This document shows positions 8,260 to 17,734 of a stretch of 64,000 nt of DNA, piece by piece; positions within the stretch are counted from its first letter, which is position 1, and each line of letters opens with the position of its first letter. Source of the stretch: Arenicella xantha (lineage in GTDB: Bacteria > Pseudomonadota > Gammaproteobacteria > Arenicellales > Arenicellaceae). The stretch covers positions 1,224,206 to 1,288,205 of the forward strand of contig NZ_QNRT01000002.1 of the NCBI RefSeq assembly GCF_003315245.1, written 5' to 3'. The notes beneath the pieces are model-generated. The model ran no database searches and was not told the origin of the DNA. It saw nothing but the letters and a program-made list of their open reading frames with translations. The translations under genes were made by a program, and so were the position numbers.

Positions 8260-9051
8260 TCACATCGCGAATGCGCTAATCAGTATCCAACTAGCAATAA
8301 ATAGCTTTAGTTGCACTGGAGAGAACCATGCAACAACTCGTTTTGCTATGGTTCCGCCAATCGCCGCTGCCGGACCTGCAAATAACAGCACCGAGGTGTC
8401 TATGGTCGGCTCGAACCACAAGTATTTTTGTACGCCGACTAACACTGAAACAGCACTAACACTAGCCGCAACGCCGACCGCCATTCTGACTGGGTAGCGC
8501 ATTAAAATCAGCAGTACCGCAATCAATTCGCCAACGCCTATCGAGAGCCATGCGGTAATGGTGCCCCCAATCAAACCAACAACAACAAATAGCACTTTGA
8601 TAAGTGGGCTTATTGCGACCGGATCTAACGCACGATTTTGAAACTTAACGATGTAAGCGGTTGTTACAAGTATGGCAACAGCAAACGCCATTGAGAACAC
8701 TTTAAATAATGCCTTCACATCTTGTGGCGAACCGGGATCAATGATGGTTTGACCTGCCACGACACCGATAACTGCTGGCACTGAAAACCATAAAATAAAG
8801 CGTGAGTAAGATTGCCAAGCCGGCACCTCAGTCGCCAGCCCCGGTTGTTTTGCATAGTTAAACCATGCAAAAGCGCCAGCACTCATACCGAAGCATTGAA
8901 TCGCGAAACTGGTGGCAATTATCGATTGCGGACTTAGCCCAAGCATATTGAACGCGGGCACAAATACCACACCACCGCCAGCTCCGGTGGCACTGGCTAC
9001 CACTGCGCCAAACAGCGCGAGTATAAAGAAATACCAATAACTTAAATCCAT
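8260..9051 (-). CDS. TauE/SafE (TSUP) family membrane permease
   Basis: A 263-residue polytopic membrane protein of the TSUP family, which exports sulfite, sulfoacetate or other small organosulfur anions. The family hallmark is two repeats, each with a glycine-rich first helix: GAVVASATGAGGGVVFVP (about 15-32) and GGTITAWLSIGVGELIAV (about 165-182). About eight hydrophobic segments are visible. It is followed downstream by the CheA-like kinase and preceded by a second TSUP gene in the same direction. The substrate is not given by sequence or context: no sulfur-metabolism genes are nearby. Confidence 0.85.
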   Translation of the reverse strand: MDLSYWYFFILALFGAVVASATGAGGGVVFVPAFNMLGLSPQSIIATSFAIQCFGMSAGAFAWFNYAKQPGLATEVPAWQSYSRFILWFSVPAVIGVVAGQTIIDPGSPQDVKALFKVFSMAFAVAILVTTAYIVKFQNRALDPVAISPLIKVLFVVVGLIGGTITAWLSIGVGELIAVLLILMRYPVRMAVGVAASVSAVSVLVGVQKYLWFEPTIDTSVLLFAGPAAAIGGTIAKRVVAWFSPVQLKLFIASWILISAFAM

Positions 9052-9130
9052 GATGGTAACGGGCGGGGAACGTTTTTCTTATTTGTCGCAGAGCTTAGCA
9101 AATCTACACCAAAATTGATGCCGGAATGAG

Positions 9131-9877
9131 CTAGCCTAAAGCAAGATATAGAAAATTGAAGACCAGAAGAATTGTCATCGCATTAACTATTTGACGATGA
9201 GTGTCATCACTTACGTTGTGCAACATTTTTTTACCTACCCAGTTGCCAGGAATAGTAACGATTCCGAGCAAAATCCCAAGCCACAAGCTAGAAGCATCAA
9301 GCAAAGTGGACGTGCCGAATACGCTAAGTTTAACCAAATTCATCACCAACACGATACATGCCAACGACCCAACAAAAGTGAGCCGATCCATGCCTCGCCC
9401 CTGTAAGAACGGGGCTAAAACAAAGCCCGGCCCGATGACGTTACCAGCCAACATTCCCCACAGCACACTCGCCCCGGCTAGTACGCTGTTACTAGCATGC
9501 AATTGTCGACGCTTTGCCCAATACTTTATCGGCAGCGATGCCGCCAAAAAACCAGCCATCATCAACGCGACTAACGTACTGGATAGATAAGTAAACAACA
9601 GTGCACCAAACGCAATGGTAGGTAGACTAAACATCAACACTATGCGCACCGATCGCCAGTCGACCGTCTTAATATACAAATACGCCCGACTCGCATGACT
9701 AAAAGCTAATGAACAAGTGACCACCGGAACAGCCAGTTTAATTCCGATCAAGTGCGACAATATCGCCGCCAGCACAATGCCTCCGGCCATGCCCGTTGCA
9801 CCATGCAATATGGCTGTAAAAAATGCGCTCAACAGCATCAAAACAATAAGCGCTAGCGAAAACTCTATTACCTCCAT
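9131..9877 (-). CDS. TauE/SafE (TSUP) family membrane permease, second copy
   Basis: A 248-residue TSUP-family membrane protein with the two-repeat layout: AILHGATGMAGGIVLAAIL (about 23-41) and AGNVIGPGFVLAPFLQGRG (about 143-161) carry the repeated glycine/proline helix breaks. It differs clearly from the neighbour at 8260-9051, so it is not a recent tandem duplicate. The two genes are 79 bases apart on the same strand and might form a pair exporting related anions. The substrate is unknown. Confidence 0.8.
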   Translation of the reverse strand: MEVIEFSLALIVLMLLSAFFTAILHGATGMAGGIVLAAILSHLIGIKLAVPVVTCSLAFSHASRAYLYIKTVDWRSVRIVLMFSLPTIAFGALLFTYLSSTLVALMMAGFLAASLPIKYWAKRRQLHASNSVLAGASVLWGMLAGNVIGPGFVLAPFLQGRGMDRLTFVGSLACIVLVMNLVKLSVFGTSTLLDASSLWLGILLGIVTIPGNWVGKKMLHNVSDDTHRQIVNAMTILLVFNFLYLALG

Positions 9878-9952
9878 CGCGCTATCACCACCGCAAGCAT
9901 CCGTGCTTTTGCAACCGAGCCCCAGCTTTCAAACAACTCAATCAAGCTAAAG

Positions 9953-10594
9953 CTACCACCAATTTGGCCCAGCTAAGGTCTTAGTGATAAATCGCCCAAA
10001 TAGCTCGAAATTCATCAAGCCGGTAAACATAAAGCCCCAAATAGCGCCGCTGAAATGCGCCATATGGCCAATATTGTCATTCGCTCGCTTATCCTTAATC
10101 CATGAGTAGTACAAATAACCCGCGCCAGCTAAAATTTGTGGAATCGCGATAATTCCATACAGATACAGGTTCCGCCAAGGGTCAAAAATTATCACCGCGA
10201 ACACCACCGCCGACACACCACCGGAAGCTCCAAGCGCTGCATAACTACTATTGTACTGGTTACGGAAATAGTCCGGAATTGAGGCAACGACAATCCCGCC
10301 TAAATATAAAATCAGAAATTTAAGAGTACTACCATCACCGAGAAAAGCGGGGTAATACGCTCGTTCCAGCGCGTTACCAAAGGACCAGAGCACAAACATA
10401 TTAATTAGTAAGTGCCAAAAATCGGCGTGTATAAACCCCGATGTCAGAAAACGATACCACTCTTTATCGCGACGAATAGTTGCCGGATGGAACAACAACT
10501 GAGCTTTAACGGCACGATTCTCCATGGTCATAAACGAGATGACACAGGTGAGCAGCACAAGAATATTAGTAAGGCTAAAAATTTCGGGGTTCAT
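9953..10594 (-). CDS. rhomboid-family intramembrane serine protease
   Basis: A 213-residue, six-helix rhomboid protease that cuts single-pass membrane proteins within the bilayer. The catalytic set is complete: HLLINMF in helix 2 (oxyanion His/Asn), the serine in GASGG (helix 4) and the histidine in HMAHFSG (helix 6). The expected L1 loop with WHLLINMFVLWSFGNALE is present. I start at the ATG at 10594; the longer reading begins with GTG at 10603. It stands alone on the minus strand, divergent from the TonB-dependent receptor. Confidence 0.88.
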   Translation of the reverse strand: MNPEIFSLTNILVLLTCVISFMTMENRAVKAQLLFHPATIRRDKEWYRFLTSGFIHADFWHLLINMFVLWSFGNALERAYYPAFLGDGSTLKFLILYLGGIVVASIPDYFRNQYNSSYAALGASGGVSAVVFAVIIFDPWRNLYLYGIIAIPQILAGAGYLYYSWIKDKRANDNIGHMAHFSGAIWGFMFTGLMNFELFGRFITKTLAGPNWW

Positions 10595-10763
10595 ACAAAA
10601 CACAATCCATTTAAATCTGACGATATTCTATCTGTTTATCACGCTCAGCAATGTCAAAAATCCGAAGAATTAGACCTAAACAGGATTCACTATTGAATAG
10701 TTGGTGGTAAAGTCACCAACTTGTCATTCTGGCATGATCACCGTTTTTCCTAGGACAGCAAAC

Positions 10764-12977
10764 ATGAAAAGATATCTGAAAGCCGGCGCCGTACTCATCG
10801 GCCTCACTCCACTTACCTACAACGTCAATGCGCAGAGTGATCTGACGCTTGAAGAGATTGTAGTTACTGCACAAAAACGCGAGCAATCACTACAAGACAT
10901 TCCCGCCGCAGTATCAGCAATACCCGCAGCACAAGTTCAAGACTACCTAGGTGCCGGCGAAAACATCCGGGCACTTGCCGGTCGTGTGCCGAGCTTACAA
11001 ATTGAATCATCCAACGGCCGACAATCTCCGCGCTTTTATATTCGCGGATTGGGCAACTACGACTTCGATGTAAATGGCACTCAGCCGGTGTCAATGATCA
11101 TGGACGAAGTAGCATTAGAGAACTCCGTATTGAAAAGCTTACCGTTGTTCGACGTCGCTCGGGTTGAAGTATTGCAAGGTCCACAAGGCACATTATTTGG
11201 TCGCAGCACGACCGCCGGTGTAGTTAAAGTTGATTCCGTAACACCATCATTCGAATCTGATGGCTATGTTCGTCTTGGCTATGGAAGCCGCGAAACAGTT
11301 ACTGCCGAAGGAGCGGTTGGTGGTGCATTGTCCGAGTCATTAGCGGCACGTGCGTCATTTAAGTACTTAGATCGTGGCAAATGGATCGACAATACTTTTA
11401 ATGGTGCTGGTGACGACTTTGGCGCATTTGACGAATTTGCTTATCGCTTACAGTTGCTTGCAACCCCGAACGATCAACTTTCAGCACTGTTTAAAGTGCA
11501 TGGATTCAAACAAGACGGCGACCAACCACAGCTTTTTTACGCCAACGCTTTCACGCCTGGTGTAAAAGGTCTACGTGATGGTTTTGACCCGGAACGCGCC
11601 TCACACGACGCCTTAGTTTCCGGTATGGACCTCGATCATTTTGGCGGCAGCGCTAAGCTGGTATTTGACTTAGGTGATGCAGAGGTAACCTCGATCACCG
11701 CCTACGACACCATCGAGAGTTTCAGTCAAGCCGACATCGACGGCGGAATCCAAGGCGGCCCAGAAGCAATTGGCCAACTAGGCGGACAAGCCTTTTTCAG
11801 CGTATCGTCTGGTGACGGTTTATCAGATCACAGTCAGCTGACCCAAGAATTAAGATTCTCCGCAGAAACTGATAAATTGTTCTATCAAGTTGGCTTGTTC
11901 TTCTTAGACGAAGACATCACTGTCGACAGCGCAGACTTCGCTAACTCCGGAGACCGAATCCAATTAACCCAAGCACAACAAAGTACGCGCTCGGTGGCCA
12001 TTTTCGGACAAACTGAATACCATTTAAATGATCAATTGTCATTGACCGCAGGACTCCGCTACACCGACGACCAAAAAGAACTAGAGGTCATTCCTGGACC
12101 TGGCTCTTCCGCACCAGCCGCGTTTATTGACGCCGAAGATGATTACTTCAGCTGGGAATTATCGGCCAACTACGCGTTAAACAATAGCTGGTCCACATAC
12201 GCACGCCTAGCTACCGCTTCGCGCGGACCAGTAACCTTAGGTCGATTTGGATTCGTTAGCCAAGCTGACACGGAAAAGATCACCTCCTTCGAAGTTGGCT
12301 TTAAAGCTGAGCTATTCGATGGTCGTGCTCGCTGGAACTCAGCTGTTTATACCTATACGGTTGACGACCAACAGCTCACTGCAACCGGCGGCACCGGCAA
12401 CACGAACGAACTACTCAATGCCGACAAAGTTGACGGCTCTGGATTCGAAACAGCGTTTGAGGTGTTAGCGAGCGATAATTTACGCCTAAGCGCAAACTTG
12501 AGCTACAACGACACCGAAATCAAAGACGCCAACCTCAATACCGAGCTGTGTTCTGCTACACCGCTATGCACATCCTTGGATCCGATCGTTGACACCTTCC
12601 CAGGCTTTTTTGGCACGGTGAATTTAGTGTCAGTTGATGGCAACCCGTTACCACGCGCCCCAGAATGGTTGTTTAATTTCTCCGTCGATTACGACTACCA
12701 ATTAGAAACCGGCAGTTTGTATGCACAAACCGACTGGAACTATCGTAGTGACTCCAATATCTTTTTGTACGAATCAGTAGAGTTTGTCGCAGAAAGCCGC
12801 TGGATTGGTGGTCTTCGTGTTGGATACAAAAATAGCGATGAAACACTCGACATCGCGGTTATTGGTCGCAACATAACTGATGAGATCGTCGCTGATGGCG
12901 CGTTAGACTTTTTAAATCAAACTGCGTTTGTAAACGAGCCCGCATTTTGGGGCATCGAATTTAGCAAGCGCTTCTAA
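10764..12977 (+). CDS. TonB-dependent outer-membrane receptor, siderophore/small-molecule type
   Basis: A 737-residue TonB-dependent receptor. The ATG at 10764 follows AGGACA at a good distance and opens a signal peptide (about 1-24, ending NVNA-QS). The frame upstream to 10701 is not signal-like. A TonB box-like segment, LEEIVVTAQKREQ (about 27-39), precedes the plug domain (about 45-160; YIRGLGNYD, VSMIMDEV, VEVLQGPQGTLFGRS). The beta-barrel extends to a C-terminal phenylalanine (SKRF). The plug style is common in receptors annotated for iron complexes or sterols, but the ligand is not known. Downstream is a strong terminator; there is no local regulator or ABC importer. Confidence 0.9.
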   Translation: MKRYLKAGAVLIGLTPLTYNVNAQSDLTLEEIVVTAQKREQSLQDIPAAVSAIPAAQVQDYLGAGENIRALAGRVPSLQIESSNGRQSPRFYIRGLGNYDFDVNGTQPVSMIMDEVALENSVLKSLPLFDVARVEVLQGPQGTLFGRSTTAGVVKVDSVTPSFESDGYVRLGYGSRETVTAEGAVGGALSESLAARASFKYLDRGKWIDNTFNGAGDDFGAFDEFAYRLQLLATPNDQLSALFKVHGFKQDGDQPQLFYANAFTPGVKGLRDGFDPERASHDALVSGMDLDHFGGSAKLVFDLGDAEVTSITAYDTIESFSQADIDGGIQGGPEAIGQLGGQAFFSVSSGDGLSDHSQLTQELRFSAETDKLFYQVGLFFLDEDITVDSADFANSGDRIQLTQAQQSTRSVAIFGQTEYHLNDQLSLTAGLRYTDDQKELEVIPGPGSSAPAAFIDAEDDYFSWELSANYALNNSWSTYARLATASRGPVTLGRFGFVSQADTEKITSFEVGFKAELFDGRARWNSAVYTYTVDDQQLTATGGTGNTNELLNADKVDGSGFETAFEVLASDNLRLSANLSYNDTEIKDANLNTELCSATPLCTSLDPIVDTFPGFFGTVNLVSVDGNPLPRAPEWLFNFSVDYDYQLETGSLYAQTDWNYRSDSNIFLYESVEFVAESRWIGGLRVGYKNSDETLDIAVIGRNITDEIVADGALDFLNQTAFVNEPAFWGIEFSKRF

Positions 12978-13014
12978 TTAGTAAGCGCTTCTGAGTAGCA
13001 AGCGCCTCTAAGTA
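12964..13014. repeat. 17-bp imperfect tandem repeat, three copies, across the stop codon
   Basis: Three head-to-tail 17-base units (12964-12980, 12981-12997, 12998-13014), each like GCAAGCGCTTCTAATTA, begin inside the last codons of the TonB-receptor gene (encoding SKRF-stop) and continue into the intergenic region. It looks like slipped-strand amplification of the 3' end of the gene. The first unit contains the real stop codon. Confidence 0.75.
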
Positions 13015-13084
13015 GAAGCGACTCGCAAACGTTTAATCTGCGCAGACACAAAACTCGCGGCTAAGCGGTAAGCAAGTAATATAA

Positions 13085-13117
13085 AAAAGGGCATGATCTT
13101 ATCATGCCCTTTTTTTG
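13085..13117. terminator. rho-independent terminator after the TonB-receptor gene
   Basis: A perfect 13-bp stem (13085-13097 with 13101-13113; core GGGCATGAT/ATCATGCCC) with a three-base CTT loop is followed by a T-run and preceded by an A-run, so it could terminate in both directions. It lies 47 bases before the start of the hydrolase gene and insulates it from the receptor gene. Confidence 0.9.
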
Positions 13118-13163
13118 TCGATCGCTTACAATCTCTAACACCTATTTTTATGAGGGCACCGCA

Positions 13164-14003
13164 ATGGAACTAGTAACTAGTCAAAAGCTGTTCGACGGGC
13201 AACAGCAGCAATACACACATCAGGCAGAGAGCGTAAACTGCGAGATGACGTTCTCTATCTATTTACCACCGCAAGCCGACACTCAGCCAGTACCGGTACT
13301 TTATTGGTTATCGGGCCTCACTTGTACGGATCAGAATTTTGTGACCAAATCCGGCGCACAACAGTTTGCTGCCAAACACGGGGTCGCTATTGTTTGTCCT
13401 GACACTAGTCCACGCGGCGCAGAAGTACCCGACGACCCTGAACAAGCTTGGGACTTCGGCTTAGGCGCTGGATTCTATGTCAACGCCACACAGTCGCCAT
13501 GGAAACAGTATTATCAAATGTACGACTACGTGGTCCAAGAGCTCCCTCGTTTAGTGGAAAAAAAATTTGCGGTAACAACGCAACGAGCTATTTCCGGTCA
13601 TTCCATGGGCGGCCATGGTGCGCTCACAATCGCCCTCAAGAATCCCGAACGCTATCGCTCAATGTCGGCATTTTCACCAATAGCGGCGCCAATCAACTGC
13701 CCTTGGGGTCAAAAAGCGCTGGGACTTTACCTCGGTGACGATCAAGAAAAATGGAAAGACTACGACAGTTGCGAGCTAATTAAAGTTTCGTCTAACGCTG
13801 TTCCGGGCTTAGTTGATCAAGGTAGCGCCGATGACTTTCTGCAACAGCAGCTCAATACTCAGCAATTAATCGACACAGTTAGCCGCGCAAACTACCCAAT
13901 GCAGGTTCGCATGCAGCCCGGCTACGACCATTCCTATTTTTTCATCGCCACGTTTATCGAACAACATATCGCCTTTCACGCTAAGCACTTCGATAACACC
14001 TAA
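13164..14003 (+). CDS. fghA: S-formylglutathione hydrolase
   Basis: A 279-residue esterase D-family alpha/beta hydrolase that hydrolyses S-formylglutathione to formate and glutathione, the second step of glutathione-dependent formaldehyde detoxification. Family marks are YWLSGLTCTDQNF, CPDTSPRG, the nucleophile in GHSMGGHGAL, and the histidine in YDHSYFF near the C-terminus. I start at the ATG at 13164 preceded by GAGGGCACC; the longer frame runs back into the terminator. The partner formaldehyde dehydrogenase (frmA/adhC) is not in this window. Confidence 0.92.
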   Translation: MELVTSQKLFDGQQQQYTHQAESVNCEMTFSIYLPPQADTQPVPVLYWLSGLTCTDQNFVTKSGAQQFAAKHGVAIVCPDTSPRGAEVPDDPEQAWDFGLGAGFYVNATQSPWKQYYQMYDYVVQELPRLVEKKFAVTTQRAISGHSMGGHGALTIALKNPERYRSMSAFSPIAAPINCPWGQKALGLYLGDDQEKWKDYDSCELIKVSSNAVPGLVDQGSADDFLQQQLNTQQLIDTVSRANYPMQVRMQPGYDHSYFFIATFIEQHIAFHAKHFDNT

Positions 14004-14125
14004 GCATTGTCGCGTCGCGACGGCACCATATTGTCGCCAAATGACAATCGGCGTTGATTCAATTTATTCACGACGAAGTGTATGATAACTTTCTATTGAT
14101 ACATAAATGGGTCCGGGAATACGCG

Positions 14126-14620
14126 ATGAAGCTTAAAGTTAACGGTCAGGAACACGAAGTCGAAGTTGCCGCCGACATGCCTTTACTCTGGGTACTCAGA
14201 GATGAACTAGGAATCAAGGGACCAAAATACGGTTGCGGCATTGCTATGTGTGGTGCCTGTACCGTACACGTCAACGGCAAGCCTGTACGCTCTTGTTCTT
14301 ACCCAGCATCCGCCGTGCAAGGCGAGGTTACAACCATTGAAGGGCTGGGTACACCAGACGCAATGCACGCGGTTCAACAAGCATGGGTTGATCATCAAGT
14401 AGCCCAGTGTGGTTATTGTCAATCGGGCCAAATCATGGCGGCCGCCGCACTTATTGCGACAAATTCACAACCGAACGATGCCGAAATAGACACCGCATTG
14501 GCCGGTAATTTATGTCGCTGCGGCACCTACCCACGAATTCGCGCCGCGGTAAAATCAGCCGCTAAGACGATCCAAGGTCGACCCTCGGACAAACCATCGG
14601 TTGATGAGGAATTGGCATAA
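14126..14620 (+). CDS. 2Fe-2S subunit of xanthine dehydrogenase-family oxidoreductase (IorA-like)
   Basis: A 164-residue electron-transfer subunit of a molybdenum hydroxylase, resembling isoquinoline 1-oxidoreductase alpha. The N-terminal plant-type 2Fe-2S cluster is bound by C37, C42, C45 and C57; the second all-helical 2Fe-2S domain has C95, C98, C130 and C132 ([19 protein letters not shown]). The ATG at 14126 gives the usual short start MKLKVNGQ; the longer frame from 14054 is unlike the family. Its stop overlaps the start of the molybdopterin subunit, so the two are co-translated. There is no signal peptide; it would be co-exported with the Tat substrate partner. Confidence 0.92.
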   Translation: MKLKVNGQEHEVEVAADMPLLWVLRDELGIKGPKYGCGIAMCGACTVHVNGKPVRSCSYPASAVQGEVTTIEGLGTPDAMHAVQQAWVDHQVAQCGYCQSGQIMAAAALIATNSQPNDAEIDTALAGNLCRCGTYPRIRAAVKSAAKTIQGRPSDKPSVDEELA

Positions 14621-16860
14621 TGAGCACGCTCGGAAAGATTACTCGTCGCACCTTCTTAGTCGGTTCAGTCGGCATAGCCGGTGGCGTCGTATTTGGTTAC
14701 TGGAAGTATAAACAACCTTTTGACAACCCACTTGAAGCAGACCTAGTAGACGGTTCTGCAGCATTGACGCCATACGTAATGATCAATCAATACGGCGTTA
14801 CCATCATTGCACCACGAGCCGAGATGGGCCAAGGCGTCCACACCACGCTCGCGGCACTAGTCGCCGAAGAGTTAGAACTGTCACTTGAGCAGGTTAAGGT
14901 GATACACGGACCCGCTTCGAACGCATATTTTAATGCAGCGGTAATAGAAGAAGGTCTCCCGTTTGCAGCCACAGACGACGGCAGCGTCGCCGAGGCTGCG
15001 CGGGGATTCATGAAAGTGCCGGCAAAATTTTTAGGGCTACAAATCACCGGTGGTTCGTCTTCAATTCCTGACGCCTACCATAAAATGCGAGTTGCTGGCG
15101 CCGCAGCCAGATCAGTATTGGTCGAGGTAGCAGCGCAACAACTCGGTGTTGATCGTGCGTCATTGACCATCAAAGGTGGCAAGATTACCGCCGCTGACGG
15201 ACGCTCCTTAAGCTTTGAGCAATTGGCTAGCGACGCGGCAAAAATTGAGCCACCGGCAGAACCAACGTTAAAACCGAAGTCAGCCTGGAAACTGTTAGGT
15301 AAATCACAAAAACGCGTCGATATGATTAGCAAATCGACTGGAACAGCTGAGTTCAGTATCGATATCGACCTTCCGAACATGGTCTACGCCTCTGTGCGCA
15401 TGAACCCGCAATTAGGCGCCCCGATGACATCATTTGATGCCAGCAAGGCAGAGTCCATGCCGGGGGTTAAACGCATTATCCAGATCGACAATGGTATCGC
15501 CGCTATCGCAACCAACACTTGGTACGCATTTAAAGCGGTAAACGCAGTTGACTGTAATTGGGCTCAAGCCGGTTATGCTAACGATACCGCAGGCTTGTTC
15601 AAAGCTGTCGAGCAAAGCTTTAATGATGATCATCAAGACAGTCAATTTCGCGACGATGGGGATGTAGAACAAGCCCTACAAGACGCAACAACCATCGACG
15701 GTGAATATCGCGTGCCGTATCTAGCACACGCCGCCATGGAGCCATTAAATGCGACGGCTTGGTTGCGCGATGGCAAACTAGACATTTGGGCGGGGAACCA
15801 GTTGCCCACACAAGCGCTCAAAGAAGGAGCCAACATCACGGGGCTAGATGAGGCCGACATCCGAGTACATACCACCCTAATGGGCGGTGGTTTTGGACGT
15901 CGCGCCGAAATGGACTTCATTATTCATGCCATCAAAATTGCCAAAGAATTCGAGGGAACACCGGTTAAAACAACTTGGACTCGCGAAGAAGACACAACAC
16001 ATGACTATTACCGGCCAATGGCAATCGCTCGATTTAAGGCCAACCTAAGCAATGGTCGCCCTAATGCTATCGACTTACACCTAGCAGCGCCGTCAGTAGT
16101 GGAGTCACAGATGGGTCGATTAGGGGTACCGGCTGCTGGTCCAGACGTGTCGATAGTGCAAGCCGCGTGGGACCAACCGTACGGCGTAGCGCATTATCGG
16201 GTTACAGGGTATCGCACACCGAAAGCGTTTCCAGTGAGTTCATGGCGCTCAGTAGGTGCCTCTCAAAATGGTTTCTTCCACGAGTGCATGATGGATGAAA
16301 TCGCTGCCGCAGGGGAGTTAGACCCACTGCAAATGAGACTTGACCTGATGAACCATGATGCTTCGCGAAAGGTGCTCGAGGCGGTAGCGGAAATGTCGAA
16401 TTGGGGCGCAGCCTTACCAGAGGGTCACGGCAAGGGGGTAGCTTTCGTATTGTCATTCGGCGTTCCGACGGCACAAGTCATTGAAGTTCAAAACACGGCA
16501 CAAGGCATCAAGCTAATTAATGCTTGGGCCGCCGTTGACGTCGGCGTAGCACTCGACCCGCGTAATATCGAAGCCCAAGTCACGGGCGGCATGAACTTTG
16601 GTCTAGCTGCCGCAATGATGGGCAACATCACCGTCAAAGATGGCAAAGTTCAAGAGACCAACTTTCACAACTACAACTCAATTCGAATCAACCAAGTGCC
16701 TAATATGGCTGTGCGCGTTCTGGAGAACGGCGAAAAGATTCGAGGCATTGGTGAACCTGGGCTACCGCCGGCAGCGCCGGCCCTTGCCAACGCCATTTTC
16801 GCGGCCACCGGTCAGCGAATTCGCGAGCTGCCACTGAGTAAGCACATTCGATTCTTATAG
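14620..16860 (+). CDS. molybdopterin-binding subunit of xanthine dehydrogenase-family oxidoreductase (IorB-like)
   Basis: A 746-residue catalytic subunit carrying the molybdenum cofactor. It opens with a Tat signal (TRRTFLVGSVGIAGG, about 8-22), so the folded enzyme is exported to the periplasm. Typical molybdenum-site motifs are GQGVHTTLAAL, TLMGGGFGRRAEMDF and the C-terminal GIGEPGLPPAAPAL with the catalytic glutamate. IorB-type enzymes hydroxylate N-heteroaromatics or oxidise aldehydes, using an acceptor other than NAD because no FAD subunit is present. The substrate is unknown. Its ATG overlaps the stop of the 2Fe-2S subunit gene (TAATG). Neither a XdhC-like maturation factor nor a cytochrome subunit is adjacent. 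Confidence 0.92.
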   Translation: MSTLGKITRRTFLVGSVGIAGGVVFGYWKYKQPFDNPLEADLVDGSAALTPYVMINQYGVTIIAPRAEMGQGVHTTLAALVAEELELSLEQVKVIHGPASNAYFNAAVIEEGLPFAATDDGSVAEAARGFMKVPAKFLGLQITGGSSSIPDAYHKMRVAGAAARSVLVEVAAQQLGVDRASLTIKGGKITAADGRSLSFEQLASDAAKIEPPAEPTLKPKSAWKLLGKSQKRVDMISKSTGTAEFSIDIDLPNMVYASVRMNPQLGAPMTSFDASKAESMPGVKRIIQIDNGIAAIATNTWYAFKAVNAVDCNWAQAGYANDTAGLFKAVEQSFNDDHQDSQFRDDGDVEQALQDATTIDGEYRVPYLAHAAMEPLNATAWLRDGKLDIWAGNQLPTQALKEGANITGLDEADIRVHTTLMGGGFGRRAEMDFIIHAIKIAKEFEGTPVKTTWTREEDTTHDYYRPMAIARFKANLSNGRPNAIDLHLAAPSVVESQMGRLGVPAAGPDVSIVQAAWDQPYGVAHYRVTGYRTPKAFPVSSWRSVGASQNGFFHECMMDEIAAAGELDPLQMRLDLMNHDASRKVLEAVAEMSNWGAALPEGHGKGVAFVLSFGVPTAQVIEVQNTAQGIKLINAWAAVDVGVALDPRNIEAQVTGGMNFGLAAAMMGNITVKDGKVQETNFHNYNSIRINQVPNMAVRVLENGEKIRGIGEPGLPPAAPALANAIFAATGQRIRELPLSKHIRFL

Positions 16861-17074
16861 CCATCTAACAACGCTACCGCCAAGGATGGTTCGCGTTTAG
16901 TAGAGAGAGTGAGAGCAACCAACTTTGTGAGCACTCAGTCACGCCAGTGAAGACTTAGTCACAGGCGTGAACTACATGCTCAACTCTCCAACCAAATGGT
17001 AATCGCCGCTGCACATTGCGCGGGCACCCATGCTGTTAATGTTGCCTCTCATTAATCAACTCAGATCCAGCACT

Positions 17075-17602
17075 ATGAAAAATTCCCTACCGAAGTTCTC
17101 ACGCGCGATTGTTCTAGCTAGCACTTTATTGGCGTTTGGCCACGCGCAAGCCGGCCATCATGAAGGCGACAAAAAGATGGCAAAGGAAAGCCATAAGATG
17201 ATGAAACAAGACATCGTTGATACCGCGGTGGCAGCCGGTTCGTTTAACACCTTAGCCGCCGCACTAACCGAGGCTGGGCTTATCGACACGCTCAAAGGCG
17301 ATGGCCCGTTTACAGTATTTGCGCCAACTGATGATGCTTTTGCGAAAATACCAGCCGACCAACTCAAAGCGATTATGGCAGACAAAGAGTTGCTGACCAG
17401 CATTCTCACATACCACGTTGTGTCAGGAAAAGTGATGGCCTCTGATGTGGTCAAGCTGTCATCGGCGACCACACTTCAAGGCAGCGACGTTACGGTCAAC
17501 ACGGATGATGGTGTAATGATCAACAATGCAAAAGTCATCAAGACCGACATCAAAACCTCAAACGGCGTTATCCATGTAATTGATACCGTGCTCGTTCCAT
17601 AG
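17075..17602 (+). CDS. exported fasciclin (FAS1) domain protein
   Basis: A 175-residue secreted protein with a signal peptide (about 1-27, ending AQA-GH), a short Lys/Met/His-rich linker, and one FAS1 domain (about 47-175): [15 protein letters not shown], the conserved H1 block [16 protein letters not shown], and the H2 block [12 protein letters not shown] at the C-terminus. FAS1 proteins act in adhesion or as extracellular structural proteins. The ATG at 17075 gives a normal signal peptide; the upstream extension from 17030 does not. It is a single-gene unit closed by its own terminator. Confidence 0.9.
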   Translation: MKNSLPKFSRAIVLASTLLAFGHAQAGHHEGDKKMAKESHKMMKQDIVDTAVAAGSFNTLAAALTEAGLIDTLKGDGPFTVFAPTDDAFAKIPADQLKAIMADKELLTSILTYHVVSGKVMASDVVKLSSATTLQGSDVTVNTDDGVMINNAKVIKTDIKTSNGVIHVIDTVLVP

Positions 17603-17630
17603 TTCATCAATAAGTTTGTCACCTAGAAGA

Positions 17631-17667
17631 AAGGCCGATGCGAGTGCATCGGCCTTTTTGTTTTTTT
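17631..17667 (+). terminator. rho-independent terminator after the fasciclin gene
   Basis: A perfect 11-bp stem (17631-17641 with 17646-17656; core AAGGCCGATGC) with a GAGT loop is followed by TTTTTG and seven more T. It lies in the convergent gap with the RND transporter gene. Confidence 0.92.
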
Positions 17668-17734
17668 AAGCTAGCTTATTTCTGGCTTAGACTAAAAGCC
17701 TAGTTATAGAGCGTTCTACTGAAGCAACGGCAAA

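Noticed and set aside
9191-9590. Plus-strand frames opposite the second TSUP permease
   Set aside because: Antisense shadows; the minus-strand gene has the TSUP double repeat.
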